Positions 8,459 to 18,093 of a stretch of DNA of 54,294 nucleotides are shown here, piece by piece. The translations under genes were made by a program, and so were the position numbers. This stretch comes from Ureibacillus terrenus. Lineage in GTDB: Bacteria > Bacillota > Bacilli > Bacillales_A > Planococcaceae. The notes under the pieces are model-generated. The model was not told where the DNA came from. It made no database searches and worked only from the letters and a program-made list of their open reading frames with translations. The stretch lies in assembly GCF_006569205.1 (NCBI RefSeq), contig NZ_VIGD01000016.1:1-54294 (forward strand), given 5' to 3'. Position 1 is the first letter of the stretch. Each line of letters starts with the position of its first letter.

Positions 8459-9985
8459 TTACCTTCTTCTCCATTCATCCAAGTATTGTTGCAACCGTTT
8501 TTCACTTTGAACAATGGCGTCCTTTTTATTTTGAATCCATTTGCAAAGGGTATAGGTTTCTTTTTTAGCTTTTAAGAGTGATTTTTTCATCGTTGCTGGC
8601 GCTGGACCGCCAGGCAATTTACGGATATTAACGAAGTGTGCCGGTTTTAAAGATTGATAGAATTCATCTTTGGAAATATTCAATGGTTTATTCAAGAGTT
8701 CGATACATTTTTCATTGACAAGCTCCCACGTTAGATCGTCAATGGAATCCTTATGGTTTTTTAACAAGGTGCGTACACATTCAGAGACGATTTTGTGGGA
8801 TTGACGGAAGGAAATTTTTTCGGTCAGGACGAGCGTGTCGGCAAGTTGTGTGACGTTTGCCAAACTTTTTTCGGCCCGTTCCAATAGTTTTTCTTTATTG
8901 ACATCCATTGTCACTACCAAACTGCCAAACAATTTATAGATTCCGCGCAATCTATCCATGGCCCTCCAAATATAAGGCTGCATGTCATCCTCTGTATCCA
9001 CGATATCTCCAAACGGCGTGTTATGAATCATTTGCAGGACTGTGGAAGCATCGCCTACGACAGATGAAAGCAACGAACGGGTATGTTCAATGGAAACCGG
9101 ATTACGTTTTTGCGGCATTATCGAGCTGATTTGGACATAAGGACTGGCAAGACTAATTGCATTGAATTCTTGTGTGGCCCATTGCAAAAAATCTTGCGCG
9201 GTGCGGCCAAGATTCAAAGCGGCCAGTTGCACGACACTTGCCGTTTCCGCAATATAATCGGCACCGGCCACCGCATCCCATGCATTTTCAACGATTCCAT
9301 CAAAAGCCAGCAATTCCTGCATCCGCTCCCGATTGATATTGAACCCTGTTGTCGTAAGTGCGGCTGCCCCCATGCTGCTCCGATTCACCGTTTGGTAGGC
9401 GTGCTGCATGCGTTTGTAATCCCGTGTCAGTTGGTCAATCACAGCTTTTAAATAATGTGCAAAAGTTGTCGGTTGGGCTTGTTGGGTATGGGTATAGCCG
9501 ATCATGATGGTATTGACGTGCTCCAATGCAAAGGTGATCAGGGAAGTTCTTAAAGTCACCAATTCTTCCATTAAATCAAGCAGTTTTTCCCGGATGGTCA
9601 TGCGATAAATGGCGATTCCCATATCATTGCGGCTTCTTCCTATATGCAAATTTCCCGCTACATCTCCGGCAATTTCCATCAATTTATATTCGATATGGAA
9701 AAATAAATCTTCAAATTGCGGCTGATAATCCTGCTTTTCAAAAAATTCCAAGTCCAGCTGGCTGATTGCAGCGCCGATTTTTTGGGCATCTTCTTTTGAA
9801 ATCAGTTGTTGTTCTTCAAGCATCTTTAAATGGGCAATATGTATTTGCACCATTGCTTTTAAGAAATGTTTTTTTGCTTCTTCATAGGCAGGCTGCAGCA
9901 CGATTTTCCGATAACTGTTTGAAGGAAATTGAGTGCCTTCAGCTTCATGGATGCGGCTTTTATATTCTTGGAACATCACGATCAT
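8459..9985 (-). CDS. argininosuccinate lyase-like protein (fumarase/aspartase superfamily)
   Basis: About 508 residues, slightly longer than the ~460 of typical ArgH. Superfamily landmarks are present: GYTHTQQAQPTTF with the catalytic His, and the SSIMPQKRNP loop that carries the catalytic Ser. The first signature reads LHIGRSRNDMG where true ArgH has HTGRSRNDQ, so a Thr and a Gln near the substrate are replaced by Ile and Met. No argG or other arginine genes are near. The gene is between an EamA transporter (about 45 nt upstream) and a kinase (1 nt downstream). It may act on a substrate other than argininosuccinate. The start is uncertain among ATG 9985, GTG 9979 and ATG 9976; GGGGG lies upstream of all three. 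Confidence 0.85.
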   Translation of the reverse strand: MIVMFQEYKSRIHEAEGTQFPSNSYRKIVLQPAYEEAKKHFLKAMVQIHIAHLKMLEEQQLISKEDAQKIGAAISQLDLEFFEKQDYQPQFEDLFFHIEYKLMEIAGDVAGNLHIGRSRNDMGIAIYRMTIREKLLDLMEELVTLRTSLITFALEHVNTIMIGYTHTQQAQPTTFAHYLKAVIDQLTRDYKRMQHAYQTVNRSSMGAAALTTTGFNINRERMQELLAFDGIVENAWDAVAGADYIAETASVVQLAALNLGRTAQDFLQWATQEFNAISLASPYVQISSIMPQKRNPVSIEHTRSLLSSVVGDASTVLQMIHNTPFGDIVDTEDDMQPYIWRAMDRLRGIYKLFGSLVVTMDVNKEKLLERAEKSLANVTQLADTLVLTEKISFRQSHKIVSECVRTLLKNHKDSIDDLTWELVNEKCIELLNKPLNISKDEFYQSLKPAHFVNIRKLPGGPAPATMKKSLLKAKKETYTLCKWIQNKKDAIVQSEKRLQQYLDEWRRR

Positions 9986-10029
9986 CGCCCCCAGTATCAT
10001 ACTAAAAACAATCTATAAATAAACAATCC

Positions 10030-10950
10030 TTAAACTTCCGAGCCTTTCGTTTTACGTACAAATTTCAGCTGCTTTTCTGAAAAGATGGTTGGCAGCGCAA
10101 TTCCCGTTAAAATGAGCACAATGCCGATTACTTGAAGCCAGGAAAAAGGTTCATGGAGTACGATGACAGAAGCAAAAACAGCAACCGGCAGTTCCATTGC
10201 GCTTAAGATGGAAGTTAGGCCGCCGCCGACTTTTGGAACAGCTATGGCGAGCAGAAAAATCGGTATAATGGTTCCAAAGAATCCAAGCGCCAATCCAAAC
10301 TTCCATAGTCCTTCTCTTATTAATATACCGTTCCATACTATTTCTGGTGACAAGAAGATGCTAATCATTATAAGGGCAAAAAAAGATGTAAAAAAGGTTC
10401 TTTCAATGGTTGCAATCCCTTCAATGGATTTCGAATTGATTTGCAGAAAAATCGCAAAACTGAAGGCGGAACAAAAGCCAAAAAACCAGCCTTGCCAACG
10501 GATGCCCGATAAATCCGCATCAACCAGTCCGCTGGCAAAGATTGTTCCCGCAAAAAGCAGAACCAAGGAAGCCGCTTCAGGGCGGCTTGGCCATCTTTTC
10601 CGCAGAAGACAGTCAATCAGCATGCCAATCCATGTAAATTGAAAGAGCAATACGACAGCGAGGGAAGCCGGCAAATAATTTAAAGACTTTCCGTACACAA
10701 TGCCGGTGGTTCCGGTAAAAATACCGGCAAACAGGAGCGTTATAAAGTCTTTTTTTCTAAACTTGGGGAATCTTCTTTTTTTCATGAAAAGGAGCAGAAA
10801 AGAGAGACAGAATCCAATCAAATATTGGCTTGTCACCGCTTCATCGGCAGTGAAGCCGACTTCCATCGCAATTTTAATGATGGTTGACAGGATGCCGTAA
10901 CTGCCGGCTGCTGTAAGAATCAGTATTGGGTATAGAAAGTTGCTTTTCAT
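10030..10950 (-). CDS. EamA/DMT-superfamily transporter
   Basis: A 306-residue membrane protein with about ten hydrophobic helices in two EamA halves (residues 5-140 and 150-290). The loop between helices of the second half reads SAMELPVAVFASVIVLHEP, the usual EamA ending where a Glu and Pro are conserved. Such proteins export or import small metabolites across the cell membrane. It is first in a three-gene minus-strand cluster with the ArgH-like lyase and the kinase, so it may carry their substrate or product. A possible -10 (TATACT, minus strand) is at 11034-11039 with no good -35. Confidence 0.85.
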   Translation of the reverse strand: MKSNFLYPILILTAAGSYGILSTIIKIAMEVGFTADEAVTSQYLIGFCLSFLLLFMKKRRFPKFRKKDFITLLFAGIFTGTTGIVYGKSLNYLPASLAVVLLFQFTWIGMLIDCLLRKRWPSRPEAASLVLLFAGTIFASGLVDADLSGIRWQGWFFGFCSAFSFAIFLQINSKSIEGIATIERTFFTSFFALIMISIFLSPEIVWNGILIREGLWKFGLALGFFGTIIPIFLLAIAVPKVGGGLTSILSAMELPVAVFASVIVLHEPFSWLQVIGIVLILTGIALPTIFSEKQLKFVRKTKGSEV

Positions 10951-11208
10951 GGTGCTACAACCTACTTATTCAAAATTTTTTAATGATAGAATTTCTTCAT
11001 TGTGCATAGAATTTGCTAAGTTCTTTGAATAAAAGTATAGCAAAATTTTGATGCAAACTGAAAATTTATCGCAGGAAGAAAAATACTGTATGTTACATTA
11101 AATGGTAATTGCCGCTGCCCGGCATATGAGGTAATGGGCAGCAGGTTGTTACAATCAGTCTGAATGAATAAAAGATATTAAAAATTATAAAAAGGTTTGT
11201 CCCATCCC

Positions 11209-11940
11209 TTAATTTTTGGACAAACCTTCCTTATTATTTTTGTTATTAAAAAGGGAAACATAAAGTGAGCCATCTTCAAGAACCTGAGCGAAAAAGACAT
11301 CTTCCACTTTCTTGATTTTTTTCTTTTTAAGCTTATTCAACAGCCATTCTTCGGTTAAATTTAATTCATCAAGATTTTTCTTCACAATCTTTCCGTCAGA
11401 AATAACTTCTGTAGGGAAGTAAGTTGGTTGGGAAACGTTTGCGCTCACATCTTTTTTCGTAGCGGGACTATATTGCGATTTTTTCATTATGCTCAGTTCT
11501 CCGTTTGTCTCAAATACGGCATATTGGACTTCTTCAAATGAAAAGACGCCTTGTTCCCGCAGAAGCATAGCCAGTTCATCCACATGAAGCCTTGCTTTTT
11601 TCAGCCCGTGTTGATTGATTACTCCATCCTGAATTAAAATCGTCGGACGATCATCGACAATCACTCGGATTTTGGTCGATTTGATGGAAATGAAGCTCAT
11701 AAGAAGGGTGAGGACGGTCCAGCATAAAAGAGCAACGATTCCGTCGAAAAATGGCGTTTTTAGTTGTGTTGTCATTTCACCTGCGATGGATCCGATGGTG
11801 ATGCCTGTGATGTAATGAAAGAAAGTTAATTGGCTCAATTGTTTTTTCCCGATAATTCTTGCCAGCACTAAAATGACCATGAAGGTAATGACGCTGCGAA
11901 TAACGATATCCAAAAAGTTTACTTCCCAGAAATTTTCCAT
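11209..11940 (-). CDS. DUF421 membrane protein (YetF/YrbG type)
   Basis: 243 residues. Three N-terminal membrane helices (residues 10-85) include the family text ARIIGKKQLSQLTFFHYI. A cytoplasmic DUF421 domain follows, with RPTILIQDGVINQHGLKKAR and the region LLREQGVFSFEEVQYAVFETNG. A C-terminal extension is rich in Lys (LKKKKIKKVEDVFF). Members are common in spore-formers, some in spore membranes; the biochemical role is not known. The gene has no obvious partner; the next minus-strand gene upstream is the KdpD-like protein about 100 nt away with its own terminator. Confidence 0.88.
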   Translation of the reverse strand: MENFWEVNFLDIVIRSVITFMVILVLARIIGKKQLSQLTFFHYITGITIGSIAGEMTTQLKTPFFDGIVALLCWTVLTLLMSFISIKSTKIRVIVDDRPTILIQDGVINQHGLKKARLHVDELAMLLREQGVFSFEEVQYAVFETNGELSIMKKSQYSPATKKDVSANVSQPTYFPTEVISDGKIVKKNLDELNLTEEWLLNKLKKKKIKKVEDVFFAQVLEDGSLYVSLFNNKNNKEGLSKN

Positions 11941-12002
11941 GATGCAGAGGCCACTCCTTTCGTCTCTCCCTTTAGCATGAACGAATCATGAACGGCCTAT
12001 GC

Positions 12003-12035
12003 AAAAAAATGCAGAAGCGCTAGATGCTTCTGCAT
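12003..12035 (-). terminator. terminator of the KdpD-like gene
   Basis: A 10-bp perfect stem (ATGCAGAAGC with GCTTCTGCAT) followed by seven T on the minus strand, 2 nt past the gene. Confidence 0.88.
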
Positions 12036-12037
12036 GC

Positions 12038-12724
12038 TTATACTAAATAATGTCTATATTCTTCAGGAATTTTTTCCGGGTTTGCCACAAAGTCCTCTTC
12101 AATCTTCAACTCATACATTTTATTGTTGTGCGAGAAACGGAAAATCCCATTGTCGAAGTCCGTGCCGATTTCCTTAAAGAAGATACCCTCGATATAGCGG
12201 GATTTAGGGCATGTAAAGACGATTTTATATCTTTCTCCTACGGGGACGATGTATGCACGGACACCTTTTTCATACATGTCGAATTCTTCATCTTCCGATG
12301 GAGGGTTAACGGCCACGATGTGAAAATCGACAAAAGGAATTTCTTTTAATAAGACGTTCAGGAGAGAACCTTTTGTAATTTCCTCCCATCGGCTTTGCGC
12401 ACTTTGCCCAACGATGATTTGGGAAACATTCAATTCCTTTGCGACTTCCGCGATGACTTTTTGAATAGGCCGTTTCTCGTTGTCGCGAATGATAAATTTT
12501 TCAACTCCAAGTTCCTTGGCAAGTTCCGTCCATCTTTCAATATAACCTGATTTTTCAGCATCGAAATGGTCCAGAGGTTTTGAATCGACGGTCAGTACAT
12601 ATAATGGACAATTGAGCAAAGTGGCGAGTTTGTGGCCCCTGCGGATAAGCCTCTCTCCGTTCAATCCATAATACACGCAAACCAAAATACTTTCATCCGT
12701 TCGTTTTTTTGCATCATTCACCAT
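12038..12724 (-). CDS. universal-stress/KdpD-like sensor domain protein
   Basis: 228 residues. Residues 10-145 form a USP-type nucleotide-binding fold as found inside KdpD: ILVCVYYGLNGERLIRRGHK, then IIVGQSAQSRWEEITKGSLLN, which matches the KdpD text GxSxxSRWxxxxxGS. No kinase or membrane region follows; instead a 75-residue C-terminal region of unknown fold. In S. aureus the KdpD USP domain binds c-di-AMP and controls potassium uptake. The gene is divergent from the Mrp Na+/H+ antiporter operon across about 230 bp, so a role in cation homeostasis is an inference. The start ATG follows a purine-rich site (AGAGGTGC, read on the minus strand) at a normal distance. Confidence 0.75.
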   Translation of the reverse strand: MVNDAKKRTDESILVCVYYGLNGERLIRRGHKLATLLNCPLYVLTVDSKPLDHFDAEKSGYIERWTELAKELGVEKFIIRDNEKRPIQKVIAEVAKELNVSQIIVGQSAQSRWEEITKGSLLNVLLKEIPFVDFHIVAVNPPSEDEEFDMYEKGVRAYIVPVGERYKIVFTCPKSRYIEGIFFKEIGTDFDNGIFRFSHNNKMYELKIEEDFVANPEKIPEEYRHYLV

Positions 12725-12953
12725 TTTTTAAAAGCACCTCTTAAATTTTGTATCATAACGGATTTAAGTTTCCGTAATCAAATTCCATGAAATACATAAT
12801 GCTTTATTATATACTTAAAATTGTAGCTAAGTTTCAACTTTTCTAAGTTTATGCATAACTTTTTCAATCCTGTTATTGACTCTTTATTATGCATCTTCTG
12901 TTTGTTTTCGTCAAGTATGTTAATGGTGAAGAGGTGAAGGGAGGAAAGATTTT

Positions 12954-15362
12954 GTGACATTTGATGTTGCCGTCGTCCTCGTCCCGTTTATTTTTGCTTT
13001 GTTGATTTCCATGTTATACAGGTTCATAAGCAAAAAATACATTGGTTGGCTTGTGACGGCTGTTTCACTCGTTTTATTCATTATATTAACAACATATATT
13101 CCCCGCATATCAAATGGTGAAATCATTACGTTCACACATGAGTGGATCCCCTCGTTAGGCATCAATTTCACTACCTACCTTGATGGTCTCAGTTTAATGT
13201 TCAGCTTACTCATTACCGGAGTGGGAAGTTTAGTTGGTTTGTACTCGATTTTTTATTTATCCAAGAGTGAACAGTTATATCACTTTTATTGCTATCTTTT
13301 GCTGTTCATGGGTGCGATGTTAGGGGTCGTTCTTTCTGATAATATATTAGTCTTATACGGTTTTTGGGAGATGACAAGCGTTTCATCTTTCCTGTTAATC
13401 GCCTTTTGGCATCATCGGAAAGCTTCCCGGGCAGGGGCCAGGAAATCGATGCTGATTACGGTCGCCGGCGGAATTTCCATGCTTGCTGGTTTTTTAATGC
13501 TTTATGAGATGTCAGGTACTTTAAGCATTCGTGAAATCATTGAAAAGGCAGGTTTGATTCGGGAAAGTGCTTTGTTTGTACCGGCACTTGTATTGGTTCT
13601 ATTAGGGGCTTTCACAAAGTCCGCACAATTTCCGTTTTATATCTGGCTGCCGGATGCGATGGAGGCGCCAACGCCTGTCAGTGCATATCTGCATTCGGCA
13701 ACAATGGTGAAAGCGGGGATCTATTTAGTGGCAAGGTTTACGCCGGTATTTGGAAATGAAGCAGCCTGGTTCTGGCTGGTAACCGGCGTCGGTTTATTTA
13801 CATTGTTTTGGGGTTCCTTCAACGCCGTAAAACAAGTGGATTTAAAAGCGATGCTCGCTTTTTCCACTGTAAGCCAGCTGGGGCTCATTATGAGTTTATT
13901 GGGAATGGGTTCTGTGGCGATTTATTTGGGCCATTCGTCGGAAACGGTGATTTATACGCAAGCCGCTTTTGCCGCGATTTTTCACTTAATCAATCATTCC
14001 ACTTTTAAAGGCGCGCTGTTCATGATGGTCGGGATTTTGGACCATGAGTTGGGGACCCGCGACCTCCGAAGACTTGGAGGGCTTATGTATTTCATGCCGT
14101 TGACGTTTACAATTGCCCTGATCGGTTGTTTATCGATGGCAGGACTTCCCCCGTTTAACGGATTTTTAAGCAAAGAGATGTTCTTTGCTGCAACGCTGCA
14201 TATTCAGGATTTGAGCATTTTGTCCCTTGATCATATCGGATTTTTGATTCCTCTTGTTGCATGGATTGCAAGCGTCTTTACATTTGTTTATTGCCTCATC
14301 ATTGTCGGGAAAACGTTTTTTGGCAAAGTGAAGACGCATCTGTTGGATAAACATCCCCACGAAGCGCCTGTCGGCATGTTGATTTCTCCTTATATTCTTA
14401 TTATTTTGGTCGTCGGCATTTTCTTTTTCCCAAACCTTTTGGGCCGTTATGTTTTAAACCCTGCAATGGCAAGCATTTTCCCTATGTTTCCATCCGCTGA
14501 AGAGCTGGCGCCAACCATTCATGCTTGGCATGGATTTTTTAGCCCGGAACTGTGGATGACGATTTTGGCAGTCGTTGCGGGGATTTTCCTTTACAGTTTG
14601 TTAAAGAGCTGGAAAGCGATTTATCGAATTCTTCCATATCATTTATCGCTGAACGCCCTTTTCAATAACGGGATTCTATGGAGTGAATCGCTGTCGGCCC
14701 GCTTTACACGAAGATATATGACAGGTAATTTGACAGATTATTTTGTTTATATCTTTGTTGCATTTTTATTGGTTGTCGGGGGCTATTTCCTTTATGGGGA
14801 TGTATTCTCCTGGAGCCCGGTCAATCCGGAGTCATTGGATGTGTTTGAAGCCATTTTAATGGTCATCATCATGGTTTCCTCCATCGGAATATTGTTTGCG
14901 AAATCCCGGATTACGATTGTATTTCTGACCAGTGTATTAGGATATTCCGTCGCCTTTTTCTTTATCGTATTCAGGGCTCCGGATTTGGCGTTGACCCAGC
15001 TTGTAGTGGAATCCGTTTCAACCGTGCTCTTTCTGCTTTGTTTTCGCCATTTGCCGGAGATTAAAAGAGGGGTGCAATCAAAATGGAAAGAGGCAAGAAA
15101 TCTGGTGATATCTCTGGCGATGGGGGCAACGGTGACAATGGCCGGTTTGGCTGCCCTCCATTATGAAAAATTCAAAACGATTTCCGAATACTATAATGAT
15201 TCCTATCTATTAGCCGGCGGGAAAAATATCGTCAATACCATTTTGGGAGACTTCCGCGCCTTTGATACGATGCTCGAGGTGGTCGTGCTGTTTATTGCCG
15301 GATTGGGCGTATACACCCTCATTAAGCTGAAAGCAAAAGGAGGGGGACAAAATGAGAATTAA
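12954..15362 (+). CDS. mrpA: Mrp Na+/H+ antiporter subunit A
   Basis: The 802-residue largest subunit of the multisubunit Mrp (Sha/Mnh) cation/proton antiporter in the cell membrane. Residues 100-430 match the complex-I NuoL-like domain (GFWEMTSVSSFLLIAFW; PDAMEAPTPVSAYLHSATMV with the channel Lys following). The C-terminal 200 residues match MrpA/MbhD (FRAPDLALTQLVVESVSTVL). Full length for the family. The GTG at 12954 has AAGGGAGG 9 nt upstream. It is first of seven genes, mrpABCDEFG, all overlapping or nearly so. The complex expels Na+ and supports pH homeostasis. Confidence 0.96.
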   Translation: MTFDVAVVLVPFIFALLISMLYRFISKKYIGWLVTAVSLVLFIILTTYIPRISNGEIITFTHEWIPSLGINFTTYLDGLSLMFSLLITGVGSLVGLYSIFYLSKSEQLYHFYCYLLLFMGAMLGVVLSDNILVLYGFWEMTSVSSFLLIAFWHHRKASRAGARKSMLITVAGGISMLAGFLMLYEMSGTLSIREIIEKAGLIRESALFVPALVLVLLGAFTKSAQFPFYIWLPDAMEAPTPVSAYLHSATMVKAGIYLVARFTPVFGNEAAWFWLVTGVGLFTLFWGSFNAVKQVDLKAMLAFSTVSQLGLIMSLLGMGSVAIYLGHSSETVIYTQAAFAAIFHLINHSTFKGALFMMVGILDHELGTRDLRRLGGLMYFMPLTFTIALIGCLSMAGLPPFNGFLSKEMFFAATLHIQDLSILSLDHIGFLIPLVAWIASVFTFVYCLIIVGKTFFGKVKTHLLDKHPHEAPVGMLISPYILIILVVGIFFFPNLLGRYVLNPAMASIFPMFPSAEELAPTIHAWHGFFSPELWMTILAVVAGIFLYSLLKSWKAIYRILPYHLSLNALFNNGILWSESLSARFTRRYMTGNLTDYFVYIFVAFLLVVGGYFLYGDVFSWSPVNPESLDVFEAILMVIIMVSSIGILFAKSRITIVFLTSVLGYSVAFFFIVFRAPDLALTQLVVESVSTVLFLLCFRHLPEIKRGVQSKWKEARNLVISLAMGATVTMAGLAALHYEKFKTISEYYNDSYLLAGGKNIVNTILGDFRAFDTMLEVVVLFIAGLGVYTLIKLKAKGGGQNEN

Positions 15363-15774
15363 TGATGTCATTTTAAGGACCGTCGTAAAAGTGGTGATTC
15401 TGATAATCCTTACTCTCGGCGTCTACTTGTTTTTCTCAGGGCACCATGCGCCGGGGGGAGGATTCATCGGGGGGCTTGTGCTTGCTTCCGGGATCATTCT
15501 CTTGTTTGTCACATATGACATCGAAACGATCCAAAGAAAGATGCCATTTGATTTTAAAAAAGTAGCCGCTCTCGGGGTGTTTATTGCTGCAGGGACAGGT
15601 CTTGGGGCGATTTATTTTGATCTGCCATTTTTGTCCCATACGGATGGGCATTTCAAGTTTCCTTTTATAGGAGATAAACATTTAACAACGGTGACATTGT
15701 TCGAGGCGGGAGTTGCATTAACCGTCATCGGCACTCTCGTTACGATGATTTTAAGCATAAGTGAGGATGAGTAG
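15352..15774 (+). CDS. mrpB: Mrp Na+/H+ antiporter subunit B
   Basis: 140 residues, four membrane helices. The family text FFSGHHAPGGGFIGGLVLA is present near residue 27. It overlaps mrpA by 11 bp in a different frame; AGGAGGGGG inside the mrpA end is its ribosome site. Subunit B is needed for assembly of the antiporter complex. Length is normal. Confidence 0.95.
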   Translation: MRINDVILRTVVKVVILIILTLGVYLFFSGHHAPGGGFIGGLVLASGIILLFVTYDIETIQRKMPFDFKKVAALGVFIAAGTGLGAIYFDLPFLSHTDGHFKFPFIGDKHLTTVTLFEAGVALTVIGTLVTMILSISEDE

Positions 15775-15777
15775 TGT

Positions 15778-16116
15778 ATGGAACAATTGATGATGGTGTT
15801 AATTGGCATACTTGTTTCAGTGGCAACCTATCTAATCCTCTCCCGGAATATGATTCGCGTCATTATAGGAACAGCGGTATTGTCCCATGCGGTCAACTTG
15901 CTGATTATGGCGGTAGGAGGGTTAAAAAAGGGGAATGTGCCGTTAATCGGCCATGAAGAAGAACCTTTTACCGACGCTTTGCCGCAAGCCTTGATCTTAA
16001 CCGCGATTGTGATCAGCTTTGCCACTACAGCTCTTTTGCTTGTATTAGCCTATCGGACATATAAAACAAGCGGGTCGGACGATTTTAAAGAATTGAGAGG
16101 AATGCCAGATGAATAA
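15778..16116 (+). CDS. mrpC: Mrp Na+/H+ antiporter subunit C
   Basis: 112 residues, three helices, NuoK-like. The text LSRNMIRVIIGTAVLSHAVN and ALPQALILTAIVISFATTAL is typical for MrpC. It starts 3 nt after the mrpB stop and overlaps mrpD by 8 bp, so it is translated as part of the operon. Confidence 0.95.
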   Translation: MEQLMMVLIGILVSVATYLILSRNMIRVIIGTAVLSHAVNLLIMAVGGLKKGNVPLIGHEEEPFTDALPQALILTAIVISFATTALLLVLAYRTYKTSGSDDFKELRGMPDE

Positions 16117-17605
16117 CATCATTGTATTGCCGCTGATTATTCCTATTTTTTCGGCAGTTGTTTTAGTATTTTTGAGAAGATTTGCAGCGGTTCAAAGGCT
16201 GATCGCTTTTGCGTCAATGCTGGCGGTGAGCATCATTTCCTTCGTTTTGTTGGAGCTTGTACGAAAAGAGGGGATTTTAAAATTAGACTTCGGCGGTTGG
16301 AAACCGCCTTATGGAATTTTGTTCGTTGCAGATTCATTTTCGGTGCTTATGGTGCTTGCAGCAAGCATTGTAACATTGTTTTGCTTGCTTTATGCCTTTT
16401 CAACAATCGGGGATAGGCATGAATCCATGTTCTTTTATTCTTTTGTTCTATTGATGGTTGCAGGAGTCAATGGCTCCTTCTTGACAGGGGATATTTTTAA
16501 TCTCTTTGTGTGCTTTGAAGTCATGTTAATGGCATCGTATGTCCTTGTGGCGTTAGGAGGGGAAAAGGTTCAGCTTCGGGAATCTTTAAAATATGTGTTG
16601 ATCAACGTAGTGGCTTCTTCCGTTTTTCTGATAGCCCTGGCTTATTTATATGGTACTGTGAAAACACTGAATATGGCCCATATTGCAGAGAGGGTTTCCG
16701 AAGTTGGGCAGGATCCGATCTTAACATTAGTGTCTCTGGTGCTGCTGATTGTGTTCAGTTTAAAAGCGGGGCTGGTGCTGTTTTTCTGGCTGCCCGGATC
16801 TTATGTTGTGCCTCCTGCCGCCGTACAGGCTTTGTTTGCCGCGCTCCTTACAAAGGTTGGTGTATATGCGCTGATCCGCACTTTCACGCTGATGTTTCCG
16901 CACCATCCGGAAACAACCCATGCCATCCTCGGATGTTTTGCGGGATTAACGATTGTTTTAGGATGTTTAGGAGCGCTGTCTTCCAGAAATGTTTTGAAGA
17001 TTGCCGCTTACAACATTGTGATTTCTGTCGGTTTTATTTTAATCGGTTTGGCGGTTAGAACGGAAACCGCCCTTGCAGGATCCGTGTTTTACTTGTTCCA
17101 TGACATGGTTGCGAAAGCATTGTTGTTCTTGTTGGTAGGCATGATGGTTTATTTGACGGGGGAAAAAAGGATCGATTTTATGAGCGGATTGATCCGGAAC
17201 TACCCTTTATTCGGATGGCTCTATTTTTTGGCGATGTTGGCCTTGGTCGGAATTCCGCCATTGAGCGGGTTTGTCGGAAAAGTGCTGATTGGAAAAGGGG
17301 CAATTGAAGCGGGATCATATGTATTGTTGTTTCTTGGATTTGCATCAAGCCTCGTGGTGCTCTTTTCTTTGCTTAAAATCTTTTTAAGTTCATTCTTTGG
17401 GGAAACGATTATTACAAATGAGGACAAAAAGCCCCTTCCGAAGGCTTCAATGGCATCCCTTGTTTCATTGGCGGTGTGCATTGCCGGGATCGGCATGGGA
17501 GCGGAACAGCTGCTGGCATATGTGCAAGACGCGGTAAAGACCCTTGCCAATCCGTCGATTTATATCGATGCAATTTTAAGTGATAGCGATAGCGAGGGGG
17601 TGTGA
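16109..17605 (+). CDS. mrpD: Mrp Na+/H+ antiporter subunit D
   Basis: 498 residues, about 14 helices, NuoM/N-like. The conserved FEVMLMASYVLV carries the helix-5 Glu, and KAGLVLFFWLPGSYVVPPAAVQ carries the helix-7 Lys of the proton path. Full length for the family. The start codon lies inside the mrpC end; a GAGAGGAATG sequence gives the ribosome site. Confidence 0.95.
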   Translation: MNNIIVLPLIIPIFSAVVLVFLRRFAAVQRLIAFASMLAVSIISFVLLELVRKEGILKLDFGGWKPPYGILFVADSFSVLMVLAASIVTLFCLLYAFSTIGDRHESMFFYSFVLLMVAGVNGSFLTGDIFNLFVCFEVMLMASYVLVALGGEKVQLRESLKYVLINVVASSVFLIALAYLYGTVKTLNMAHIAERVSEVGQDPILTLVSLVLLIVFSLKAGLVLFFWLPGSYVVPPAAVQALFAALLTKVGVYALIRTFTLMFPHHPETTHAILGCFAGLTIVLGCLGALSSRNVLKIAAYNIVISVGFILIGLAVRTETALAGSVFYLFHDMVAKALLFLLVGMMVYLTGEKRIDFMSGLIRNYPLFGWLYFLAMLALVGIPPLSGFVGKVLIGKGAIEAGSYVLLFLGFASSLVVLFSLLKIFLSSFFGETIITNEDKKPLPKASMASLVSLAVCIAGIGMGAEQLLAYVQDAVKTLANPSIYIDAILSDSDSEGV

Positions 17606-18093
17606 AGTTGTTTTTTGCCCAATTTATTTTGAATTTTTTTATCGCGCTTCTATGGCTTCTGTTTAAAGACGAGCCGACTCCGACGCTTGCGACCTTCAAT
17701 ACCGGATTTATTGTCGGAATGGGGATTCTTTATGTAATGCACCGGTTCTTTGGCACGCAATTTTATTTGATCCGGCTGGCGAAAATCATTAAGCTTGTTT
17801 TGTTTTTTTTCAGGGAGCTGATTATATCGGGGTTTGTGGTGATGAAACAAGTATTGACCCCCAATTTAAACATAACGCCGGGCATTTTTAAATATAAGAC
17901 GATTTTGGAAAAAGATTGGGAGGTGACGACTTTATCGCTTTTATTAACATTGACTCCCGGATCAGTCGTAATGGAAGTATCGGAATCGGGCGATGAATTA
18001 TATATACATGCGATGGATATCGGCCAAAAAGAGGATTTGATCAGGTCGTTGGGCAGATTTGAGACGGTAATATTGGAGGTGTCACGGGATTGA
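17602..18093 (+). CDS. mrpE: Mrp Na+/H+ antiporter subunit E
   Basis: 163 residues with a membrane N-terminal half and a soluble C-terminal half. The texts NLNITPGIFKYKT and LLLTLTPGSVVMEVSE match MrpE. The start is debatable: GTG 17602 overlaps the mrpD stop, but TTG 17608 sits 7 nt after GAGGGGG and would give a protein starting with FFAQFILNFF, closer to known MrpE. The reading frame is certain. Confidence 0.93.
   Translation: MKLFFAQFILNFFIALLWLLFKDEPTPTLATFNTGFIVGMGILYVMHRFFGTQFYLIRLAKIIKLVLFFFRELIISGFVVMKQVLTPNLNITPGIFKYKTILEKDWEVTTLSLLLTLTPGSVVMEVSESGDELYIHAMDIGQKEDLIRSLGRFETVILEVSRD

Noticed and set aside
8908..9451. Plus-strand frames of 70-120 codons opposite the ArgH-like gene
   Set aside because: Shadow frames of a well-supported minus-strand gene.
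12725..12953. A riboswitch in front of mrpA
   Set aside because: No known aptamer core; only AT-rich sequence with a repeated TTATGCAT.
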